In this document: one piece after another, positions 38,147-46,175 of the stretch
Position numbering within the stretch: the first letter of the stretch is position 1
How the letters are laid out: every line of letters starts with the position of its first letter
NCBI RefSeq assembly: GCF_026314945.1
Contig: NZ_CP111121.1
Coordinates: 2,480,001-2,544,000 of the forward strand
Length of the DNA stretch: 64,000 nt
Reading direction: 5' to 3'
Source: Chryseobacterium fluminis
GTDB lineage: Bacteria > Bacteroidota > Bacteroidia > Flavobacteriales > Weeksellaceae
Position numbers and translations under genes: made by a program
Notes under the pieces: model-generated
Told to the model about the DNA's origin: nothing
The model's database searches: none
What the model saw: only the letters and a program-made list of their open reading frames with translations

Positions 38147-38544
38147 GGGGTTGACTGGTTTCGACAGCAAGGTCAGTGGGTAAGTAAGCATGCAGAGAAC
38201 CGTAGCGCGATCTCTTTAATCCCTTGCTACAAAATTTTAACTGGCAACGAAGAGTTCGCTCTTGCAGCTTAATATCGAAGTATAGTAGATCAAGCGTTTT
38301 CCCGAAGATTTCAGTAGGGAAGCAAGATATTCCACAAACGCCCTGTTCTGCGGCTTTTGATTCTGGGATATAGGAATGCAGAAATAAGGCTTTAGACGCT
38401 TCGGCTAAAGCACGAAAATTCAGAAGATAAGCTGGAAGTTGGGTGTCTGCTCTCTGCCTCCAGTCGAAAACCTATAGCAGAATAAGCATGTAGAAATCTT
38501 ATGTATTGCTTGTTTGGACGAGGGTTCGAATCCCTCCAACTCCA
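38147..38544 (+). ncRNA. ssrA: Transfer-messenger RNA (tmRNA)
   Basis: 398 nt. The 5' end GGGGTTGACTGG and 3' end GGTTCGAATCCCTCCAACTCCA form the tRNA-like acceptor and T arm (GGGGTTG pairs with CAACTCC, one G-U). The tag reading frame runs from the resume codon GGC at 38243 to TAA at 38270-38272 and encodes GNEEFALAA. The LAA end matches degradation tags recognised by ClpXP. It rescues stalled ribosomes. Its 3' end is a frequent integration site, and element-like debris follows. Confidence 0.95.
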
Positions 38545-38555
38545 CTTTTTAAACT

Positions 38556-38606
38556 AAAGAGAATTTGTAAATTATTCAATTTTAAATAATTACATTTTCT
38601 CTTTTT
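38556..38606 (+). terminator. Terminator of tmRNA
   Basis: Long imperfect inverted repeat: AAAGAGAA..GTAAATTATT (38556-38576) pairs with AATAATTAC..TTTTCTCTTT (38586-38604). It is followed by a T-run, 12 bases after the mature 3' end. Confidence 0.7.
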
Positions 38607-39248
38607 TGTTTTTGTACCCAAAGTTGTACCCGAATTTTAAAATGTCTTTTTTTGAATCTGTTTGAACTAAATTAAACCTATTTGAATTTTAAGAATACAA
38701 TAAACTTACAACAACACAAATATACTACGATTTAAAGTGATGCCCGTTACTTTCAAAATAATCAAACATTATACTCCTTGCCGTAGCTTCCCAATCTATC
38801 ACAATCCAATTAGGAATATTAAAAGTATCATCTTCATATAGCCATTGTACAAAATCTTCATCCGAATTAAATTCGTCGTAATAAAAATTGTTTACATACT
38901 CATAAAGGTTTTGAAACTCCATTTTACCTAAACAATCCAAACAAGTTTCGTAAACATCTAAATTATGCCCAGAATTATTGATTTGTTCCAGTATTAAAAA
39001 ATATATCTGAAAAAAGAAAAAACAGCAGATAACACCGTATTGGCGAAATGGCGGTTTACTGGAGAAATTGAAAGTTTCTCCTTTTTTTGTCGCAACAGCC
39101 TTTTATATTTCCTTTTTTCATAAATTTAGAAAATAAAAGATTGTTGCTTAGATTAGTACAAGTTTGAGAGCTTAGATCTTCTGATTCGTCACTATCCCGA
39201 ATACATAGTCCATTGTGCAATATTATTAACAACATTCGTCTTCCAAAC
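38607..39248. other. Element-derived gap between tmRNA and the nuclease-like gene
   Basis: About 640 bp of AT-rich sequence, with no intact gene apart from the ArdA-like fragment. It contains a short tandem pair GTACCC..GTACCC (near 38615-38630) and a block around 39025-39100 of a type I associate with conjugative-element intergenic sequence (recalled, not checked). A 64-codon minus frame (39250-39056) overlaps the start of the next gene and is not convincing. I read the region as debris of an integration event at the tmRNA 3' end. Confidence 0.35.
38725..39000 (-). pseudogene. Fragment of an ArdA-like antirestriction or mobile-element protein gene
   Basis: An open frame ends at 38725 and reads about 90 sensible residues upstream, from ILEQINNSGHNLDVYETCLDC to DWEATARSIMFDYFESNGHHF. 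There is no ATG: the only starts are TTG at 38940 or the internal ATG at 38922, and upstream the sequence becomes low-complexity (FFFF). The acidic segment plus W..ID.E..AR..M.DY resembles the C-terminus of ArdA-type antirestriction proteins on Bacteroidota conjugative elements, by eye only. Probably a 5'-truncated remnant. It lies just beyond the tmRNA integration site. Confidence 0.4.
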
Positions 39249-40226
39249 ATGGATACAAAACAAATGGAAATTGAGGCTGAGTATTATATAACTTCACTAT
39301 TAAATCGATTCGATTTTTTGGTGAGTAAACCTATGTATGATAGAGAGGGCTGTGATCTACAAATTATAGATAATCAAAAATCTCCAAGTAAATTATTAAG
39401 AGTGCAATCAAAGGGAAGAACTTTCAGTAATTCAACCCAAGTAGAAATTCCAACAAAATATGTTGATGATACGTTTGTTTTAATTTTGTATCTAAGAGAC
39501 GAGTTAAAAAACGAATTTACATTTATCTTCTTTAACGAGGATATTAAGAAATTTAAAATCAATAATAATAATTACATTCTCTATTGTTCAAAAGCTAGTT
39601 TTATAGAAGAATACAAATATTTTCAATTTACATCACAAATTGAAAAACTTAGAGAAAATCTTTTGAAAGCTAAAATTAAATATCAAACAACTCTAATCAT
39701 AGATAGAAAAAGTTTAGATCAATCAATAGCTAATACAAGAAATTTCTATGTTAATTACTATCCTCAAAAAGAAATTATTAAGCCTAAATTGATAGATGTT
39801 ATAAAAGAAATTATTAGATGTTATGACAAATCTGAACATTATACAAAAACTATAAATGTATTTCTCTTTAATTCTTTAGAAAATGAATTTGAGAAACTTT
39901 TTTTTAAATCTGAAGAACTTATAATTAGGAACAACAAAATTAGAATTTTTGAATTAAATATTGATGGTGATATAACAATAGAAATCGAAGACTATTTAAG
40001 ACGTGTAATTGATTCGGAAAATATTATACTCACAATAAATGAAATTTCATTTACCCCTTTATTAAAAATACTAAAAGAAGAAGGTAAAGATATAGTACTA
40101 GTTTGTGAGAAAAACGATAATGGATTAAGAGAACATGGATTTTATTGGGGGAAAATTGATGATGCAATTGCTCGAACCTTAAATTTATTACCAGGTGAAA
40201 TTCCGTTTACCAGAATACAGAAATAA
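39249..40226 (+). CDS. Uncharacterised protein with an N-terminal PD-(D/E)xK nuclease-like domain
   Basis: 325 residues from the ATG at 39249; the frame opens 12 codons earlier but that ATG has poor context. Residues 5-90 have the order of small restriction-endonuclease-like domains (DUF4365-like): EIEAEYYITSLLNRF, then GCDLQI with Asp near residue 34, then LLRVQSKGR with Gln-Xaa-Lys near residue 52. The remaining 230 residues are not recognised; they are Lys/Ile/Asn rich with no membrane segment. Base composition is markedly AT-rich against its neighbours, suggesting transfer. A solo defence nuclease or orphan modification-dependent enzyme is possible. Confidence 0.55.
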   Translation: MDTKQMEIEAEYYITSLLNRFDFLVSKPMYDREGCDLQIIDNQKSPSKLLRVQSKGRTFSNSTQVEIPTKYVDDTFVLILYLRDELKNEFTFIFFNEDIKKFKINNNNYILYCSKASFIEEYKYFQFTSQIEKLRENLLKAKIKYQTTLIIDRKSLDQSIANTRNFYVNYYPQKEIIKPKLIDVIKEIIRCYDKSEHYTKTINVFLFNSLENEFEKLFFKSEELIIRNNKIRIFELNIDGDITIEIEDYLRRVIDSENIILTINEISFTPLLKILKEEGKDIVLVCEKNDNGLREHGFYWGKIDDAIARTLNLLPGEIPFTRIQK

Positions 40227-40843
40227 ATCTTGGACGTCCAAAATTCAATTTGAATAAACTCATCACCATGAATATTGCTCAAAATTGCGGTCTCAAGATT
40301 CCTGATTATGAGATCATAACAAATACCGATCAAATAAAGCAAAATGACTTGAGCATAACAAAGGCTATATCGAACGGAATTTATAAAGTAGTCAATAATT
40401 ACAGTTTTTATTCATACACGGAAATTATTGAATATGAAGAAGATGTAAAAGTTCCTCTATTCCCATCATTGAAAATGGATCTTATAAAGAAAACTATAGA
40501 GATCAGAGTCTTTTTTATTGAAGGACATTTTTTTTCGATGGCTATCTTTTCACAATCATCAGACCAGACCAGTGTAGATTTCAGAAAGTACAACCATAAA
40601 AAGCCCAATAAGGTGGAACCTTATAAACTTCCTGCTTCGATCGAAGAAAAAATAACTGATATGTTTAGAGAACTAGGACTGAATTGCGGCTCCGTAGATC
40701 TGATTTTAGATGATCAAAATGAATTTGTGTTTCTGGAAATAAACCCTGTTGGTCAGTACGGAATGGTATCTGATCCATGCAATTACTCCTTAGACAAAAA
40801 AATCGCTAAATATTTAATCAATGGAAGGATTACAGAAAATTAA
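40199..40843 (+). pseudogene. N-terminally truncated grasp-with-spasm ATP-grasp peptide maturase
   Basis: The frame opens at 40199 just after a stop and reads INLGRPKFNLNKLITMNIAQNCGLKIP, the usual start of the ATP-grasp central domain. It continues through the nucleotide and metal site (SVDLILDDQNEFVFLEINPVGQYG) to a normal C-terminus. The roughly 100-residue N-terminal domain normally present is missing, and no ATG precedes the conserved part: starts available are TTG at 40250 or ATG at 40268. The upstream nuclease-like gene ends inside this frame, so a recombination junction near 40200 seems likely. Intact relatives ligate or cross-link side chains on a partner peptide. Confidence 0.7.
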
Positions 40844-41039
40844 ATTAAAGAAAGAAAAAATTCAGAACCTACCGCTTTTTTTTAAAACAATCTACTATAA
40901 CCAGGTTACCAATATTAATGATGAAATGAAGTTATTCAAACATAATGACATTCTTCAATGCTCCTTTATGCGCCATTATTATTCCAGCCGAAGAATTTGT
41001 AAGACCTTAAATTTTAAACTTTTTGAAAATGAAGAATAG
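40821..41039 (+). CDS. Unrecognised 72-residue protein inside the grasp-with-spasm operon
   Basis: A Lys-rich 72-residue ORF (MEGLQKIKLKKEKIQNLPLF..). It overlaps the ATP-grasp stop by 23 bases and the SPASM gene start by 11 bases, so it is probably translated by coupling. It has two cysteines, several Tyr and an acidic end (ENEE), with no signal peptide and no double-glycine leader site. The opening KLKKEKIQNL loosely resembles leader starts of Bacteroidota modified peptides, but this is weak. It could be a leader-binding partner, a precursor, or just linking sequence. Confidence 0.4.
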   Translation: MEGLQKIKLKKEKIQNLPLFFKTIYYNQVTNINDEMKLFKHNDILQCSFMRHYYSSRRICKTLNFKLFENEE

Positions 41040-42132
41040 TACATACATTGATGAAACCATAATTCTTACCTCAAGCTGTAAGATTACAAAAGGAAAAGGA
41101 AGAAGTCTTATTGTAGACTATTTAAGGAATGAACTTTTCTTTATTTCGAATGATTATTATCAACTACTGAAAGAAATCGATAGAAAACCAATAAGTCATA
41201 CATTCAGTATGGTAGATTCCGAAGATCATGATTCTGTTTCTGAATTTATAGAATATTTATTGGAAAATGAAATCATCATGCTTTCCAGAACACCGGAATT
41301 GTTTCCTCAGCTATCCGAAGAAACCGATGATTTTGATATCATTAGAGATTCCATTATCGAAATTGATCCTAAAAATTTTATTGAAGACGTTTTTTCAAAA
41401 ACAGTTCAGCAATTAAACAGCTTGAGATGCAATGATGTCCAGCTAAGATTATATTCTGAATTTTCTACAGATTTTATTCATAAACTTCTCCGTTTGATAA
41501 ATGATACAGACATTAATTATGTAGAACTCCATTTTGAATATGATGAAAAAATTAATAGAGAATTTCTGCTCAACCTGATTGAGGATTACCCTTCCCTATC
41601 TCATATTTTTGTATATAACGCACCCGAAAGCAGAATATATCAGCATAAGATTCAGCAGAATCATTTCTATCCTTTACTCCTCGGAAATATTTACTACGCC
41701 CAGACTCCTTTGAACAGTGGAAGCTGCTGCGGAGTCATCACACAGGAATCTATGAATTTTGACAACATTCTGAAATATAATGAACTTAAGCAAAAAAATG
41801 GATGCCTTTATAAAAAAGTAACGATTGATAAAGATGGCAACATCAAAAACTGTCCATCCATGAAAAAAAAATATGGCAATATTAAAAATGCCTTCATAGA
41901 AAATATTATAAAGCAGGATGAATTCCAATTTTTTGGAAACATACAAAAAGATGAGATCTCAGTCTGTCAGGATTGTGAATTCAGATATGCATGTACCGAC
42001 TGCAGAGCTTTTTTGCAGGATAGCAGTGACGTATATAGTAAACCCTTAAAATGCGGATACAACCCTGAAACATTTGTATGGGAAGATGGGAGTACTAATC
42101 CATTAAAGAATAAAGGCAAAGTATATGAGTAA
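41029..42132 (+). CDS. Grasp-with-spasm system SPASM-domain peptide maturase
   Basis: 367 residues from the ATG at 41029 (a TTG two codons earlier is less likely). The C-terminal third is a SPASM domain: GCLYKKVTIDKDGNIKNCPSMKKKYGNI (near 252-280), then CQDCEFRYACTDC (near 315-327) and LKCGYNP, placing iron-sulphur ligands. The first 240 residues are where a radical SAM barrel would be, yet no CX3CX2C motif is present. Family members occur with an ATP-grasp ligase and modify a peptide. The gene overlaps the exporter gene by 8 bases. Confidence 0.83.
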   Translation: MKNSTYIDETIILTSSCKITKGKGRSLIVDYLRNELFFISNDYYQLLKEIDRKPISHTFSMVDSEDHDSVSEFIEYLLENEIIMLSRTPELFPQLSEETDDFDIIRDSIIEIDPKNFIEDVFSKTVQQLNSLRCNDVQLRLYSEFSTDFIHKLLRLINDTDINYVELHFEYDEKINREFLLNLIEDYPSLSHIFVYNAPESRIYQHKIQQNHFYPLLLGNIYYAQTPLNSGSCCGVITQESMNFDNILKYNELKQKNGCLYKKVTIDKDGNIKNCPSMKKKYGNIKNAFIENIIKQDEFQFFGNIQKDEISVCQDCEFRYACTDCRAFLQDSSDVYSKPLKCGYNPETFVWEDGSTNPLKNKGKVYE

Positions 42133-44341
42133 CAAAGTAAAATCCGTTTTTTTTTCCAAGTTCCCTTTTGTCCCTCAAAAAGATCAGATGGACTGTGGAA
42201 TTGCCTGTATCAGCATGATCAGTAAACATTACGGAAAAGAATTTGGACATACTTATTTAAAAGAGATTTCTGCTATTTCTCGCGAAGGAGTTAGTATGTT
42301 GAATATTTCCGATACTTTCCATGAACTAGGTATAGATAATGCAGTGGTAGAAACAGACCTGGAAAGTCTTATCGATGAAAATATGCTTCCATGCGTATTA
42401 CACTGGAACCAGAAACACTTTATCATATTGTATAAGATAGGAAAAAATATTTTCACCCAAAAAAAGACATTTTATATAGCTGATCCTGCCCATGGTCTTA
42501 TCCGGTTAAGTGAAACTAACTTTAAAAAATCATGGGCTGGCAATGGATCCGGATTCGCACTATATACAGAACCTACTGAACAATTTTACAGTAATGATAA
42601 TAATCTTGAAAAAATCAATTCCAAGCATTTATTAAAGTATGTACAATCTTTCAAATGGGAATTATCAAAGATTTTCATCACCTTAATCCTAGGAAGTATT
42701 CTTACCCTTGCCTTTCCCTTTTTGACGGAAAAGCTTGTAGACAAAGGTATAAAAAATAAGGACCTCGACTTTATTCTTCTAATTCTGATTGCTCAGTTAT
42801 CTCTTTTTATTGGTCAAACCATTATAGAGATTATCAGAAGCAGAATATCAATTTATCTCGGATCCAGAATAAATATTAATATTATATCGGATTTCTTAGG
42901 AAAACTGATGACAATGCCTTTGCGGTTTTTTGACTCTAAACAGGTGGGCGATATTATACAGAGAATTTATGACCATAAAAGAATCGAAAACTTCTTGACC
43001 TCACAAAGTATTCTTACTTTATTTTCCATGATTAATTTCTGTGTTTTTTTCTTTGTACTAGCATACTACAACTGGAAAATACTCATTTACTATATTTTCA
43101 TTACTGGACTGTCTATCTTATGGATACTCTATTTTCAGTCGCAAAGAAAAATTGTTGATTATGAAAAGTTTAATCTTAATTCTGAAAACCAAGAAAATAC
43201 ACTGGAATTGATTACTGGAATGCAGGAAATCAAACTCAACAGTTTTGAAGATTATAAAAAAAATAAATGGAAAAGTACTCAGGAAAAACTGTTTAAAATT
43301 AATTTTAAGATGTTAAATATTGATCAGATTCAATTATCTGGGTATGAATGCATCAACAGTCTAAAAAATATTATTGTCACGTACATCGTTGCTCAGAATG
43401 TAGTTTCAGGGCATTTGACTCTGGGAAGTATGTTGAGTATATCTTATATCATTGGAGAAATGAACTCCCCCATAAGCCATCTTGTAAGTTTTTTCAGATC
43501 ATTACAGGATGCTAAACTCAGTTTTTCGAGAATTAATGAAATAAATAATTATCAGAGTACTAAAGCTTCCACAGCCAGTTTTGCTGAAGATCAAACAACA
43601 CATTCGGATGTTAAAATCGAGAATCTATCTTTTCAGTACGAAACAAAAAATTCAGCTTATATTTTAAAAGACATCAACTTACTGATTCCCAGAAACAAAA
43701 CCACAGCAATTGTAGGAATAAGCGGTAGTGGGAAAACTACCTTAATGAAACTGTTGCTAAAATTTTATGCACCGAATCTTGGGAGCATTTCCATCGGTGA
43801 GACCAATCTGGATGACCATATTTTTGAAAACTGGATAAAAAAGTGCGGTGTTGTGATGCAGGACGGCTTCATTTTTTCTGATACAATTGAGCGGAACATT
43901 GCAACAAACGACGTCGGTATTGATTATCAAAGGCTAAATGAGATACTAATAATAACCAATATAAAGGCTTTTGTGGATGAACTCCCACTCGGGTTGAAAA
44001 CAAAAATAGGGGCTTCAGGAAATGGAATCTCCGGAGGACAGAAACAACGTATTTTGATCGCTCGTGCATTATACAAAAATCCTTATTATTTATTTTTCGA
44101 TGAGGCAACCAGTGCCTTAGATGCTGATAACGAAAAGCATATTCATGAAAAATTGCAACCATTTCTTAAAGGTAAAACAGCCGTAATTATTGCCCATCGT
44201 CTTTCTACAGTAAAAAATGCTGATAAAATTATTGTGTTGGATAAAGGAAAGGTAGTTGAAGAAGGAAATCATCAGGAACTGGTAACCTTGAAAGGTAAAT
44301 ACTATCGTTTGGTCAAAAATCAACTGGAGCTTGGCAATTAA
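42125..44341 (+). CDS. Peptidase domain-containing ABC transporter (C39 peptidase, bacteriocin exporter type)
   Basis: 738 residues in three parts. Residues 10-145 are a C39 peptidase with catalytic Cys in QMDCGIACI (near 24), His in HWNQKHFIIL and Asp in YIADPAHG, so it looks active. Residues about 165-450 hold five to six membrane helices. Residues 490-738 are the ATPase: Walker A GISGSGKTT, signature ISGGQKQRI, Walker B YLFFDEATSALD, H-loop IIAHRLST. Such proteins cleave leaders after double glycine and export the peptide. The last gene of the operon; no substrate with a GG leader is visible nearby. Confidence 0.93.
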   Translation: MSNKVKSVFFSKFPFVPQKDQMDCGIACISMISKHYGKEFGHTYLKEISAISREGVSMLNISDTFHELGIDNAVVETDLESLIDENMLPCVLHWNQKHFIILYKIGKNIFTQKKTFYIADPAHGLIRLSETNFKKSWAGNGSGFALYTEPTEQFYSNDNNLEKINSKHLLKYVQSFKWELSKIFITLILGSILTLAFPFLTEKLVDKGIKNKDLDFILLILIAQLSLFIGQTIIEIIRSRISIYLGSRININIISDFLGKLMTMPLRFFDSKQVGDIIQRIYDHKRIENFLTSQSILTLFSMINFCVFFFVLAYYNWKILIYYIFITGLSILWILYFQSQRKIVDYEKFNLNSENQENTLELITGMQEIKLNSFEDYKKNKWKSTQEKLFKINFKMLNIDQIQLSGYECINSLKNIIVTYIVAQNVVSGHLTLGSMLSISYIIGEMNSPISHLVSFFRSLQDAKLSFSRINEINNYQSTKASTASFAEDQTTHSDVKIENLSFQYETKNSAYILKDINLLIPRNKTTAIVGISGSGKTTLMKLLLKFYAPNLGSISIGETNLDDHIFENWIKKCGVVMQDGFIFSDTIERNIATNDVGIDYQRLNEILIITNIKAFVDELPLGLKTKIGASGNGISGGQKQRILIARALYKNPYYLFFDEATSALDADNEKHIHEKLQPFLKGKTAVIIAHRLSTVKNADKIIVLDKGKVVEEGNHQELVTLKGKYYRLVKNQLELGN

Positions 44342-44384
44342 GAAGTAGTTATTAAATCTTACATCATGTTAAATATTTTTGATG

Positions 44385-45212
44385 CTACTCGTCACTTAGC
44401 TCAATTGGGTTATATTCATTTTCTTTTCCACTGGTTTTTGGTCTTTGATCTTCTGAGAATACAGTACCCATTCTTTCTAATTCATATTTTGCATTTTCTT
44501 TGGCATTTATTATCGCTTGAGTTAATTCCTTCTTTGTAACTAATTTAGCATTGCGGTACCGCACCTTATTTATCCTTATCAGTTTTCCTTTTAGACTAGA
44601 GCTTGCTACTGATTTTATCAATTCAAAATCATAATCGCCTGTTTTATCTGTTATCTTCACAATTAAACCTGGCAGGCCGCTAAACTTGTAAGGACCATAA
44701 GGAAGAGGAATTTCGGATGAGTACCAGGCTGTCCAGTCTCTTCCTTTAAAATGTACCTCTGCTTTTTTACAAAGCATAGAATTGATTACTTTCGTTTCAT
44801 TAATCAGTTTCCAATTGCTAATTACAGGGGTATTATACGATAGAAGTGTCATGCCCGCCGCTTCGTAAAATTGTGAATTATCATTTGTCTGGATAATTAG
44901 AAATTTAAATTTCGATGGTGGAAATCCTCTCATATCAATATTAAAAAAGTTATTCTTTCTATTATTAAATTGTTCCGTAAAAATAGAGTCGAATTTCAGT
45001 CTATTTTCACTGATAAAAAAAGCGCGGCTATTACTTATCTGTAATGAAAAGGACTCCTTATAAACATGATCCCTATTTAGAGTACTGGGCCTATGCTGGA
45101 GCAAATAAGTAAATTCACCCCGTAGCGAATCATTCGCAGCTGTTTGAGACGATGATAAAGAGAAAAATAATAAAAATATAATTGTTAAAATTTGACTTTT
45201 TATGAAGCTCAT
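44385..45212 (-). CDS. GLPGLI family protein, copy 1
   Basis: 275 residues from the ATG at 45212, chosen because it aligns with the start of the paralogue; the frame also opens from a TTG at 45239. Signal peptide MSFIKSQILTIIFLLFFSLSSSQT; the core KFSGLPGLIVKITDKTGDYDFELIKS gives the family its name, after WTAWYSSEIPLPYGP. Function is unknown; these exported proteins occur near peptide exporters and surface proteins in Bacteroidota. It points toward the exporter operon (convergent). Confidence 0.92.
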   Translation of the reverse strand: MSFIKSQILTIIFLLFFSLSSSQTAANDSLRGEFTYLLQHRPSTLNRDHVYKESFSLQISNSRAFFISENRLKFDSIFTEQFNNRKNNFFNIDMRGFPPSKFKFLIIQTNDNSQFYEAAGMTLLSYNTPVISNWKLINETKVINSMLCKKAEVHFKGRDWTAWYSSEIPLPYGPYKFSGLPGLIVKITDKTGDYDFELIKSVASSSLKGKLIRINKVRYRNAKLVTKKELTQAIINAKENAKYELERMGTVFSEDQRPKTSGKENEYNPIELSDE

Positions 45213-45280
45213 CATTTTATGATTAAGAGAATCGTTCAAAATTTAAACGATCCTTTGATTATGTTAATTATTTTTCGATG

Positions 45281-46108
45281 CTACTCCTCACTTAGCTCAA
45301 TAGGGTTATATTCATTTTCTTTTCCAGTGGCTTTTGGTCTTTGATCTTCTGAGAAGACAGTACCCATTCTTTCTAATTGGTGTCTGATATTTTCCCTGTA
45401 ATTTCTTTTTGCTTTCACAAATTCTCTCTCCGTAACTATTTTAGGATTTTGATAATATCTTTTACTCACTGTTATAACTTTTCCTGTCAGGTCTGAACTG
45501 GGTACAGATTTTATCAATTCGAAATCATAATCTCCCGTTCTGTCTGTTATTTTTACAATTAAACCTGGCAGACCACTAAACTTGTACGGACCATAAGGAA
45601 GAGGAATTTCAGGTGAATACCAGGCTGTCCAGTCTCTTCCTTTGAAGAAGACTTGGGCTTTATGACAAACGATAGAATTAATGATCTTCGTTTCATTAAT
45701 AAGTTTCCAGTCGTCAATAACGGGATTATAATATGATAACAGAGTCATGGCCAGCGACTGATAAAATTGTACCGTGCCTTCCATATTTTGAATAATCAGA
45801 AAGTTGAATTTTGAGGATGGCATATTCCTCAGATCAATATTAAAATTATTCCTGCTCTTATTAATCTGTGACCTAGCGAGGGAATCAAATTTCAATCTGT
45901 TTTCACTGATAAAAAAAGAGCGGTGATCACTTACTTTTAAAGAGAAAAGCTCTTTATAGATATAATCCCGACTTTCAGTATTTGGTTTACATTGAAGTAA
46001 ATAAGTAAATTCTCCACGTAATGAATCATTTGTAGCAGTCTGAGAAAATGAAACAGAGAAAATTAATAAAAATATAAGGGTTAAAATACTGTTTTTTATA
46101 AAGCTCAT
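45281..46108 (-). CDS. GLPGLI family protein, copy 2
   Basis: 275 residues, equal in length to copy 1 and closely similar over its whole length, including the conserved KFSGLPGLIVKITDRTGDYDFELIKS block and the identical tail region MGTVFSEDQRPK.TGKENEYNPIELS. Signal peptide ends SVSFSQT. The two genes are a tandem duplication with matching leaders (TTAATCATAAAA before each start). Function unknown; possibly surface accessories to the neighbouring export locus. Confidence 0.92.
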   Translation of the reverse strand: MSFIKNSILTLIFLLIFSVSFSQTATNDSLRGEFTYLLQCKPNTESRDYIYKELFSLKVSDHRSFFISENRLKFDSLARSQINKSRNNFNIDLRNMPSSKFNFLIIQNMEGTVQFYQSLAMTLLSYYNPVIDDWKLINETKIINSIVCHKAQVFFKGRDWTAWYSPEIPLPYGPYKFSGLPGLIVKITDRTGDYDFELIKSVPSSDLTGKVITVSKRYYQNPKIVTEREFVKAKRNYRENIRHQLERMGTVFSEDQRPKATGKENEYNPIELSEE

Positions 46109-46122
46109 TATTTTTATGATTA

Positions 46123-46153
46123 AAAGAATCGTTTAAAACTTAAACGATTCTTT
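46123..46153. terminator. Inverted repeat/terminator between the small secreted gene and GLPGLI copy 2
   Basis: A 14-bp perfect stem AAAGAATCGTTTAA/TTAAACGATTCTTT with a three-base loop. A degenerate copy (about 45229-45253) sits between the two GLPGLI genes, so it moved with the duplication. Confidence 0.7.
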
Positions 46154-46175
46154 GATTATGTTGAAATATTTTTGC

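Noticed and set aside
39056..39250. 64-codon minus-strand ORF (MFGRRMLLIILHNGLCIRDS..)
   Set aside because: It overlaps the start region of the plus-strand nuclease-like gene, and no domain or ribosome-binding site is visible; probably element debris or chance.
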